From assembly GCA_015039465.1 (NCBI GenBank), contig MU130363.1, forward strand, positions 518,850-582,849: 64,000 nt of DNA, written 5' to 3'. Shown piece after piece: positions 55,326-64,000 of the stretch. The notes under the pieces are model-generated. The model made no database searches. It saw nothing but the letters and a program-made list of their open reading frames with translations, and was not told the origin of the DNA. Source of the DNA: Phlegmacium glaucopus. Lineage: Eukaryota > Basidiomycota > Agaricomycetes > Agaricales > Cortinariaceae. Made by a program: the position numbers and the translations under genes. How positions within the stretch are numbered: position 1 is the first letter of the stretch; every line of letters begins with the position of its first letter.

Positions 55326-57761
55326 ATGCCGCCCCGCCGAGGCAAGAAACCAGCTACAAAAGCTGCCTCACCCCCTCGTTCCACCCGAATCCACAAACAC
55401 GGCCCATCCAATGCAGACAAAACCACCAGCAAACCGAATGCAAAGAAGGCCCGTGGTGACGACGAGGTCATAACCACCAGGAAAACAAGGAAAACAAGGT
55501 AAGTACCCCCCTGGTATATTGTTATGCTACCATACTGACTACGCAACGACAACCTACAGAAAAACCAGTGCCGTTAAGGCTGCAGAGGATGCCAGTCAGG
55601 CTCCTCCTGCCACTCTGACACCGTAAGTCCCACCTCCCACCCCATTTTCTACCATGAGGCTGACGCAATAAGCGCTGAGCGGGCGCTCAAGGCCAGTGGT
55701 GCATCCGTTGCCCCCCTCGAGCGTCCCCGTGCTCCAGATGCTGAACACATGCCCCCTCCTCCTACCATTCCAGGTGCCCGTATCTGCCGTGCTGAGCGCC
55801 TCACCCACGTAGTTGAACAAACCCACAGCAGCGAGGACGAGGGAGCCAGTGAGGACAATGATAGCCCCCGAGACGACAACCACAGTGTCCAAGACAACAA
55901 CAGCATCAAAGACAACAACGAGGTTGATGAAAACACCAGCAATGAAGCCACCGACAAAATCGAGGAGGCAGAAGCCAGGGCCAATGCCCACGACGACAAC
56001 ATCGAGGAAGCCAGTGACGAAAACAGGTGCGAGAACGACCCCACACACCTACGCACTGCACGCACACACTCCCCGGTCGTCTCCACCCCAGTCATCTCTA
56101 CCCCCGTCGTCTCTACCTCGGCCGTCTCTACCCCGGCCGTCTCTACCCCGGCCGTCTCTACCCCGGCCGTCTCTACCCCAGCCATCTCTACCCCAGCCAT
56201 CTCTACCCTGGTCATCTCTACCCCAGTCTCTGCCCCTACTGTCTCTGCCCCTGTTGTCTCTGCCCCTGCTGTCTCTGCCCCTGCCCCTGCTGTCTCTGCC
56301 CCTGCTGTCTCTGCCCCTGTTGTCTCTCCCCCTGTTGTCTCTGCCCCTGTTGTCTCTGCCCCTGTTGTCTCTGCCTCTGCTGTCTCTGCTGTCTCTACCA
56401 CTGATCTTGAACCTTTTGGAAAAGGTATACTTATTTCTATCCTTTTTATTCCATATTTACTTTAATTTAGTATGTACCCCACCCATAAAACCTGTACCTA
56501 ATGATGGTACATCAATTTTATTTTATTTTATTATTTAAAAAATTTCTTGAATTATTTTGTTCAGATATTGAGATGGGAAGTCCACCTCTGCATGGGTCAT
56601 CTCATACAACAGGTGGTTTTATCAGAGGCAGGGCACATGGCAATGCACTCAATCATGCTGACTTTTGTTATGCGGATGATGGATATGCTTTGGTCAAACC
56701 ACTACTCCAATTCAAGATCTATGTTCATGTTGAGTCTGGTGATGTGTTGGGGTTGAACAAGGTTCCCGACTTTGATTCACAGCTTCCAGTAGCTGTTTTT
56801 CTTTTGTCTGGTACCTCACTTCTTGCTAAGCCTCTTTTGGAGAGGGCTTCACAACTTCATACTTCCATCAATAGTAAGTTTCATTATGATTATTATCTAC
56901 CAAGTAAATTGAATATGATCTGTTTTAGATTCTGATGTATTTTTTCATTCCGATTTTTCTGGCCGCTGGCTCTGGAATTTACAGGGACAGTATTCCTTTG
57001 TTCTTGAGACCAATGAAGAGGTCCCACATCAGACAGGTGATCAAGGTGGTCTAGAATGTCATATCCTCTTTGTAAGTGACTTAGGTTAATCTTATTATCT
57101 TTATTATTAACAATATTAGCTTCTTCCAATCATTCAATCCTCTAGGGTTTTTAACCCTGTACTGGCAGGTCCATTGACTTCTCACTCACGTTACACACCA
57201 TCCAACACAGATTCATATCCTGATAATATGTCATCAGAGCTATCAAGCTCAAAGAGTCGTCGGCTTGACCAAAAGCTCATTACTCTCCTGACTGATAATG
57301 GCATTGAGTTTGATCATGATCTCTGCCAGAACATTGATAAACCCTCGCTTCAGATTATATATCAGCGATATTGTGCAGTCAATGAGATTAATTGTCAAAT
57401 TGACTACATGAAGAAGGAGAGGACTTGGATTGGGTTCACACCTACAAAGACTGATATCACCAATCTCTTTGTTGCCAAAACAACTTGGCACAGTTCATAT
57501 GCTACACGGATTCCGGCTGCTGAAAAACACGAGGATATGAGGGCTTGGCTTGCTGAAGAGGTTGGTTGTGTATCAGAGGAAGAGCTTTGGGGTGAGGTGA
57601 AGAACAATTACACCATGAAGGATTTGGAGGAGTGGTTGGAGAAGAAGGATGGGAAGAAGGTAAAGGTGGTCAAAAAAGGAGAGGCAAAATATATTGTGAA
57701 GGGAAAGGAGAAGAAGGAGGGATCAAAGGCAATGAAGAACAAAAAGAAATCTGCTGGGTAG
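55326..57761 (+). CDS. Transposon-borne accessory gene A with (V/I)S(T/A)P repeats
   Basis: From ATG 55326 (MPPRRGKKPATKAASPPRST) the N-terminus is basic. Exons at about 55560-55622 and 55660-56420 follow, the second ending in a run of some 25 pentapeptides such as VSTPA and VSAPV (56080-56395). After an intron, HADFCYADDGYALVKPLLQF and PVAVFLLSGTSLLAKPLL are read, then a last exon with SKSRRLDQKLITLLTDNGIE, IYQRYCAVNEINCQIDYMKK, VAKTTWHSSYATRIP and a basic coiled tail. This last region matches ORFs I recall accompanying CxC5-type transposons. Function unknown, probably DNA binding or complex assembly. It is co-oriented with the transposase 140 bases downstream. Confidence 0.6.
56080..56395 (+). 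repeat. 15-bp coding minisatellite
   Basis: Two sub-arrays of a 15-bp unit (CCGTCTCTACCCCGG-like, then TGTCTCTGCCCCTGC-like) run without frame loss and encode VSTPA/VSAPV pentapeptides within gene A. The opposite strand is also open, but that is a by-product of the repeat. Confidence 0.9.
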
Positions 57762-57903
57762 GTAATTTCCCTTCTGTAAAATTTCAAATTTGTATCTGTA
57801 TCTCTTCTACAATGTCTGAAATATTTGGTGTTTTATAAATAGGATCAACACTAGCATATCAACATCTTGCCAAGTATACCTTGGCTTTTCAATAGTTTGG
57901 AAG

Positions 57904-60090
57904 ATGATTGTGTCTATGCCATTATTTGGTATCTTGATGGTTTTCCTGTTTTTCTGTCCTGGAGTTCATGCAGCAGGTCCTGAAAGTGCATTCCCAAACA
58001 TCTCATTTGAAATCTTCAGTACTTTCATTGAAAGTACCTTTGGTCCAAAGATTTCATTGAGCACAGTGCTAATGCTCTTGTTTACACTCAATGAGAACAC
58101 TGATCTTCTGAACTTGCATGCACGCAGTCAGAATCCACAGTTTAACTATGAGCAAAAATGTAGCTCAAGTACCTGGATGAATGCATTATCTCATGCTATT
58201 CAACAGAATACAATTGAGAAAAAGTTGAAATCACTATTCAAACAGAATGAAATGCCAGATGATTTAACAGGATCAGAGGCCAGGGAACTAATGAGCATTA
58301 AATTGGATTCCTTTCAAAATCTGTTGGGCTTAAATCCTTTTGGGCCTAATGGACAACCAATCAAAAGACTCTGTCCTATTTCAAATGATGACATCCAACC
58401 AATTTTGGTTCTGTGCCCAAAGTCTTATGAATGCATGGATGGAGCATGTGAATCTCGCAGTTTGCTAGTGTTGACTCGTGCAAACCAAGTTCCTGAAGCA
58501 ACATTGATTAAGGGCACTAAGATCTTTAAAAATGTTTCAGTGATGAGTGCATATTGCCCCAAATGCAACACATCCTATTTTGTTGATCATGAAGCCTATG
58601 GCCCATCACACCAAAGGAAAAGAACATACCTCAATGATGCATGTTATATCAAAATTGGACAAAGTACCTATGTTGACCGAATTTTTTCAACTGCTGTTAT
58701 AAATGGCACCTATAGCTTCCATGCATCAACTGCTGCATATGCAGAATTCTGGACCAATAGCTTTGGAAAAACTCATGCTGTCAAAGTTCCAAGACGCCAG
58801 ATATGGCAAGCTTTCATCCAGGAATCAATTTGTAGTGTTTCTCATACATTGGGAATAACATTTGAGACAAATGACAATCTTGCAATTGCTGAGTTGACAA
58901 ATAAAGCATTTAGTTTGTTGGGTGAGAATGGAGGAATAAGGCTGTCTAATGGACATGCATGCTCAGAGTGTACTCAAGATTACAAAACCACTGCAGATTA
59001 TACCCCACTAAATAATGATCCTGCTGCTGTACTTGGTGTTGATGACAACAGACTTGTTCCAGCCTTAGCTGATGAAAACCCAGTTAATCTAAATGTTCCT
59101 AACCAACCAATAAATGTTGCTTCCACTGTCACAAATTCTCCAGTTAAAATGATAGTCATGGATGGTATTGTTATGGGGCCAGTTCATTGTGCTGCAGACA
59201 ATTGTACTGCAGATCTTTTAAATGCCCGTGGAGAAGCATTTTGTGCCACACATGTCACTGAATTTGCAAATCGGTGCCGTGTTGTTGGTTGCAGGAATGT
59301 AAAAGTGCAAGGTACCCAGGCATGTCCTCAACATCAGCAGGATTGGTCTCACCATCGTCAGTTATGAACAAAATCAACCTTGGCAGGTGTTCATAGAATG
59401 TTGAATCATCAAAATGAGAATCTTGCCTGGAATCAAAATGTTGAACGAGATATACAGCCACATGATGAAGAGGCACCTGAAACTCAACACAAAAATTATT
59501 TTAGCCCAGCTCGATTTTATTGTGTTGAAACAATTTGTGCTCCATGTGGTGTGGTCATTGCATGGACAAAGTTTGCAAAATCAGAATCACCGACAAAGAT
59601 TTTGAAATTTCTCAAAGATACATATCCTAGAAAGGAAACAAGACCAGATTATATATGCATTGACAAAGCATGTCTGGTTCTTCGGACAAGTCTAATTAAT
59701 GGATCATGGGAGGAGTGGAAAGATACAAGCCGCCTCATTGTTGATGCATATCATTATACCAATCATCGAGTGGGAGATTTTTTATGCCGCAAGTACTGTA
59801 ATCCAGCACCACTTGATGGATCTGCACCAAATCTGGTTGTTGAGGCAGAAACTGATAGTGGGGTGAAGTATTTGAAGCGTGCATTTAATACACAGGCATG
59901 TGAACAACTAAATGGATGGCTTGGTGGATTTGACTCTATTTTGAAGCAAATGACACAAACCAACTTTGATTGGTTCTTGCATGTCATGTTGTTCTGTTAT
60001 ACACAGCAGGTTGTTAACAAACAAGCAGAAAATGATAAAGAGGATGGTGATGAGGATGATGATGACCCTGAATATGAAACTATTGATTAA
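57904..60090 (+). pseudogene. CxC5/CxC6 KDZ-associated transposase, one nonsense codon
   Basis: A single 729-codon frame contains a CxC5-type cluster (CPKSYECMDGACESRSLL, AYCPKCNTSYFVDHEAYG), WTNSFGKTHAVKVPRRQIWQ, then a CxC6-type cluster (CTADLLNARGEAFCATHV, CRVVGCRNVKVQGTQACPQH) and an RNase-H-like C-terminal domain (YFSPARFYCVETICAPCG, PDYICIDKACLVLRTSL, VDAYHYTNHRVGDF, RAFNTQACEQLNGWLGGFDS). It is interrupted only by TGA at 59365-59367, between HHRQL and TKSTLAGVHR, after which the same frame continues. These proteins are nuclear DDE-type transposase components. The true start may lie upstream of 57904. Confidence 0.8.
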
Positions 60091-60677
60091 AGTAGTTGAA
60101 AGTCTTTTGTAATATAGCCAACTCATCAAATGTTTTGTGTGAAATTGAAAATTGAAATCAGCATGGCTTTAGCTGTATACCACCTGGATTCCATGTGGAT
60201 TCCATGTGGATTCCATGTAATCATGTGGAATCCATGTGGATTCCATCACCATTCCATGTGGATTCCATATGAGGCCAAACATATTCCACATGGAATCCAT
60301 GGAATATTTCCATTCCATGTGGATTCCACATGGAATATGGGGGGAGAGTAAAGTATTGGCCATGAGGCTCCTATCACAATGGTGGAAGAGGAAAATACAG
60401 AGGCTGGTATGAAACGTGATCATATTGCACAAGAGATGTGGGATGACTATTTGCAGGTATTGCATGATAGAGGGCTTGACATTTCCAATGACCTTGAAGA
60501 TGATGATTTTGATGATGATGATTTATAGTCTCTTACAATATATGTAGTACCCAGTCTATTCCAATAACAATATCATTGGTACAAACATAGGAATGGGATA
60601 AAACATATAACACCTATTGAAAATACAGACAGTCATTGCAGGAAATACAGTATCATACATCTAAACAGCCACCGTCC

Positions 60678-61990
60678 TCAAGCTAACACTGAGCGAAGCC
60701 ATGCCTGACAAACATCATCATCAGTCAGATCAAGGTACGTCTGTGCAGCAACAATGTCACGTTGGAACAGCCCAATCAATCTAACCTTTTCATCCAGTGA
60801 TAGATTGTCGCTGATATCCTGCATGTGCGCTATGGCTAGACTACATTGTGAGGCTGTGGTATTTTCAGGTGTTGTCATAGATTTTTCAAAAACATCGGTT
60901 AGGTGGCCAATTTGAGCTTGCATTGCTACCATAGCTGCAGCAGGGGAGACTTTAGCAGCAGAAGAAGAAGAGGCATGATGAATTGCGCTATGTGAGCATG
61001 ACCCAGATGCTCCTGCAGATCATTGTTTCTTAGCGGAGTGATTGGATGGCATGGCAGGAGTAGTGATATTTGTGGATGAAGTATGATAAGGATGCTCTGA
61101 TGTTAGAGACATGGTAGTTTGCCAGAATTAGTAGGAGGTGGAGCGGGATCTTGACTCTTATCGGTATCCATTGGAGCTACATTCTCGGCAGTGCCTTGGT
61201 TACAAGTATCCCCCATTGTATGCCCACCAACCTGCACTATAGGATGAGAAACTAATGTTGCTGAACCCTCAACAGTATCATCATCAGGTTCATTGGAGGT
61301 TGATGCAGGTGAAGCAAGAGTGGGGCGATGGATATGTGTCCCACGTGCAGCTGTTGAGAAGAGAATGTTCTGCATTATGTCGTGGTGTGCCCACCCTTTG
61401 TTTCTAAATGGCTTGAGTTCTGTCTAAGAACATGAAGTATTTATTAGATGAAAATGTATATGGGTGGATGATGGTTATAACGTACCTTTTTTGCGACAAG
61501 ATCATTCCAAACTACTGCCTCAGTTTCAGTTTGTATGTTAGCACCCATTTCCTTAGGATCAAAGAAGAGCCCAGATGCTGTACGATAGAACTCGATTGAC
61601 GTATAGATGTTCTTCAGCTGGAAGGATAGTGAGTCAGTAACAGGCAGTTGGCAAGGGCTCGCTACTCACACTGCTCCATTTGGTCTGACACATTTTTGAT
61701 GTTTTTGGTGGCCCCTTGGTTAGGAGATGACTGATTATATTGGGTGCATTGGACCATACAGGTTTCTTGAAGTTCCCAATGCCTTCCGTCTCATATTTTC
61801 GACCATCAAGATATAAAAGTAGCGCTGTTGTCTCTTCCTCATTCCACTGAGCCTTGGAGTTGGAGTTTGAAGTCATGAGAACTGCAGAATATTGTGCACA
61901 CAATGTAGTAATAGTGAGGGCACCTGCCCATGCATGATGAAGGAATTCATGATGATTTAATTGATCTGCCATTGATGAAGATAAACACAA
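60678..61990 (-). pseudogene. Myb/SANT-like DNA-binding protein of the Harbinger element
   Basis: Reading leftward from 61990: KAQWNEEETTALLLYLDGRK, then FKKPVWSNAPNIISHLL and KTSKMCQTKWSS, after an intron LKNIYTSIEFYRTASGLFFD and VWNDLVAKK, and after another TELKPFRNKGWAHHD. The W-x-E-E-x5-L-L and spaced Trp pattern is the Myb/SANT-like domain that partners PIF/Harbinger transposases and brings them to the terminal repeats. The C-terminal part (60678-61019) ends in a helical tail (VRLIGLFQRDIVAAQTYLDL). An in-frame TGA at 61020-61022 lies where KKQ is followed by SAGASGS. Convergent with the transposase. Confidence 0.65.
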
Positions 61991-62686
61991 TGCATAAAAT
62001 TAAAGTTCCGAGTCAATGTTGGCTCGGCAGTGTTGGCAGGGCACATAAAATAGGTCCACACTCCGTATCCGAACAGGCTCTAACCGTATTAGAAAATTTT
62101 TGAGGCTGACGGTACGGACGGGCATCAATATGGCCGTAAAATGGTATTATACGGTTACGGCTCCTACAGACTTGGATTGCATATAGTAAATACCCTGAAT
62201 TGACCCTGAACCAAGCCTGAGTAATTGAAAGCCCTGTACTGAGGAAATCACAAGAGAAGTGAGGCCTTGGAGGGCCTCGAGGGTTGCATTAATAGTACCC
62301 AAGGCAAATATTTCAACTCCAAGAGGAGGATATCCACCGGAAGTGAGGCATGCTTAGTCCAGATTTCATCAGTGGAGATATAACTTTGAGTCATAACTTT
62401 CTTATAAGTCAAATGCTACACACATTGGGGGTGGGTAGGAGGTTAATTCTCAAGTAACTCGACGGCCGTATATACGGCCGTCGCCACCGTATCCGACAGT
62501 TGTTGATGGCCTCCAACCGTACCGTCAACCGTACCGCCAATCCATTCTTCAAAAACTGACGGTACGGGTATGGTTACCGTAATACGGGTGCCGTACAACC
62601 ATCAATACAGTAATGGTGTGCAGCCCTATGAGAGTCCAGCCGGCGTGTAGTACCTGTAATATTCTATTTGTATGGGAAAGGGTCGT

Positions 62687-64000
62687 TTAGGGCCCTTGCC
62701 TTAGACCACTGGCATTATTGGATCCCACTCCTGTATGGTGACTGTGCCTTACAGAGAAGTCTCTCTCTTCTACCTCTGTCCATCTGCCTGCATTCCTGCC
62801 AGAGTTCTCGAACTTGATGATTGAGGGATACCAAGACAACAAAGCATGTTGACCTGGGATATCTTCAAAATAAAGAATGTTAGAAAAATTAACCAGCAAT
62901 TTGTAATAAAATACATACTTGTTGAAGCGTTATACATCCCACTGAGAAGCCCCAATTCAGTATCCGTAAGCTTATCATCGATGAACTCTTCCCCGGTTTC
63001 TGGCAATTTAACCACAAGCATTTCCTTGGGTTCCATTGACCATCCAGAAGGGCCAGAGATTACAGATGAAAGGGATATGTCATTTATTGCCAAACACCAT
63101 GGATAATACCCTCTCAACAAGGCTGCGCGACCGCGTGGTTGCTTGAAAATAATGTGACATTGCTGTCAAAATGCTTCATAGTCTAGCCAAGTGAATTCAT
63201 AGTTGGCAGGGCGGAAGGGTATGATGAGGGGGGGGTGCCTAGAGATGGGAGACCAACCCAAGGTTGTTGACAGTTGAAGTGTGTGAAATGGGATACCATT
63301 CAGCAGTAAATAGTATGCCAGATCAGATTCATTGAGGTGTGAGTCCAATCAACACACTAGGAGTGCAAAGGTGGCAGCAGCAGAGATTTGAGCGGTTTCA
63401 AATGCTGGAATGAGTATATCTCACCAGCCAATCCCAAGGAATTGCATGAACCTTAGTCTATCCTTTTCTGTCTTGAGAACAGGATCGTGAAATGTTGGGG
63501 CAGGGATGACAGGCGTGTATCCAAAGTGCATGAAAAGGATACGATGGACTTCCGCAATGAAGTTATCTGGAGAACTTGGATTGGGAGCTTCCACAGACTG
63601 CAGATTCCAGCTGTCATTGATATCAATGTCCAGTGAAGGTACCCTAGCAGGCAGAATCCTGTCTTTACCTGCCTGGTTCATACCTACATCATCACCATCC
63701 CAAGACACGTTGTCAGAGTCAGAGTCATCCAAGGGTCCTCCAGGTGTGCCTGAGTCATACTCTTCACAGCAGTCATACTCATTTTCGATTGGATCATAAT
63801 AGATCTGGTGAGCTAGATAGCTATTGAGTATGTCCTCATGCATTTTCTTGGGTACGGCCTGCCAATACAAATCACCATTATCATCCACCAGCCACTCAAA
63901 CACCTTTGCGCTAACTTTTGGTGGATTACGCAGGCGTGCTAGTCGTACCTGCTGCTCTTGAGGTGTTTCCTTTCTGACCCGCTACTCGTAGCGTTGCTTG
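62687..64000 (-). pseudogene. Transposon-type protein, C-terminal part (runs off the window)
   Basis: From the window edge leftward: VFEWLVDDNGDLYWQAVPKK, MHEDILNSYLAHQIYYDPIE, an acidic Asp/Ser region, FIAEVHRILFMHFGYTPVIP, then LNESDLAYYLLLNGIPFHTL, CHIIFKQPRGRAALLRGYYP and WSMEPKEMLVVKLPETGEEF, ending near 62687. I recall this architecture as a widespread agaricomycete repeat protein of unknown function, probably transposon-encoded. In-frame TGA codons at 63349-63351 and 63166-63168 interrupt it where Arg is expected (before LDSH and before QQCHII). The start is outside the window. Confidence 0.6.

Larger units (their letters stand above)
54687..60357 (+). mobile_element. CxC5/CxC6 (KDZ-associated) DNA transposon (10-bp TSD GGCCATGAGG)
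   Basis: Inverted ends share CTTTACTCTCCCCCCATATT and CCACATGGA; the flanks are perfect GGCCATGAGG (54677-54686 and 60358-60367). Both ends hold arrays of TCCATGTGGA/CCACATGGAA words (about 54700-54895 and 60180-60340). It carries gene A (55326-57761), a transposase (57904-60090) and a tRNA-like module. It sits in the Harbinger transposase gene. Confidence 0.85.
53454..60528 (+). pseudogene. PIF/Harbinger DDE transposase, split by a 5.7-kb insertion
   Basis: Exon 1 from ATG 53454 (HPERIRCELGVHRHVFLELI, GLTIRHVGERFQRSNDTIS), an intron to about 53926, then YFQKMVAIFSSPPF, the catalytic Asp in GTIDGSHIHSAPP, the conserved GWEGSATDARIYEDA, a second Asp in YLADAGF, and after an intron at about 54381-54433 the Glu in NIIERICGVLKRRFRI. 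The frame is cut after GEGHE by the transposon 54687-60357 and continues at 60368 as APITMVEEEN... to an acidic end and TAG at 60528. An in-frame TGA at 54126-54128 stands where Arg is expected before NWKGFVSQN. The gene is therefore dead twice over. Confidence 0.85.
53290..62080 (+). mobile_element. PIF/Harbinger transposon, interrupted
   Basis: Inverted ends GAGCTTGTTCGGATAC (left) and the complement GTATCCGAACAGGCTC (right) enclose a DDE transposase on the plus strand and a Myb/SANT-like gene on the minus strand, the gene pair expected in this superfamily. TTA precedes the left end and TAA follows the right end, so the 3-bp target duplication is imperfect. Removing the nested transposon leaves about 3.1 kb. 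Confidence 0.75.
53207..62628. mobile_element. hAT-like element, family G copy 2, outermost shell (TSD TGAGAGTC)
   Basis: Ends TAGGGCTGCACGCCGTACC and the complement ...GGTGTGCAGCCCTA, flanked by perfect TGAGAGTC at 53199-53206 and 62629-62636. Subterminal DNA repeats ACGGCCGT and ACCGTA words as in the copy at 6253-8731. Without the inserted PIF/Harbinger element it would be only about 0.63 kb and non-coding. Confidence 0.85.

Noticed and set aside
55649..56401. Long minus-strand ORF of 250 residues (ETTGAETTGAE-type)
   Set aside because: It is the complement of the 15-bp coding minisatellite of gene A; low-complexity repeats keep several frames open.

Overview
The window looks like transposon-rich chromatin from a basidiomycete fungus, most likely an agaricomycete. 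The reasons are short introns with GTRNGT donors and CTRAY-type branch sites, a FunK1-type kinase relic, a Plavaka transposase, a CxC5/CxC6 (KDZ-associated) transposase, PIF/Harbinger and chromodomain Gypsy elements, and two agaricomycete-style seven-helix membrane proteins. No bacterial gene, CRISPR array or rRNA is visible. All family names come from reading the sequence and remembering family motifs; no search was run.

Layout. 1-3.5 kb: a Ty1/copia relic whose gag-protease-pre-integrase reading frame is broken only by stop codons. 3.5-4.4 kb: FunK1 kinase relic. 4.4-9.1 kb: solo LTRs and hAT-like elements, several nested, with exact target-site duplications (TSDs). 9.6-10.9 kb: an intact-looking 7-TM gene. 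11.5-12.6 kb: a decayed Pex12-like peroxin gene. 13.4-14.0 kb: an unrecognised gene. 14.4-15.3 kb: a MULE-like element (sister copy at 48.2-49.0 kb). 15.5-22.3 kb: a Plavaka DNA transposon, apparently complete, sitting inside a solo LTR. 23.4-25.5 kb: a Gypsy gag relic split by a solo LTR and a MITE. 25.7-34.6 kb: a second Gypsy element in circularly permuted order, bounded by two MITE copies and a short direct repeat. It carries zinc-knuckle and BTB-like ORFs beyond the chromodomain, and an 875-base assembly gap lies in its reverse transcriptase. 35.4-35.8 kb: a nearly identical solo LTR. 36-37.4 kb: an unrecognised multi-exon gene. 37.7-47.3 kb: a large transposon with a multi-exon transposase and a Ulp1-type protease, itself hit by a hAT-like element that holds a related hAT-like element. 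47.3-53.2 kb: a locally duplicated segment around a second intact 7-TM gene. 53.2-62.6 kb: a three-level nest, hAT-like element > PIF/Harbinger > CxC5/CxC6 transposon. 62.7-64 kb: the end of another transposon-type ORF running off the window.

Functional picture. Only the two 7-TM genes and perhaps the unrecognised genes near 13.5 and 36 kb look like host genes; nearly everything else is mobile DNA. The nesting gives a relative order of insertions. In five or more unrelated elements the in-frame stops sit at codons that one C-to-T change on the coding strand would convert (mostly CGA to TGA). That points to cytosine deamination or a RIP-like process rather than random decay. The window therefore reads as a silenced, mutated but recently active transposon island.
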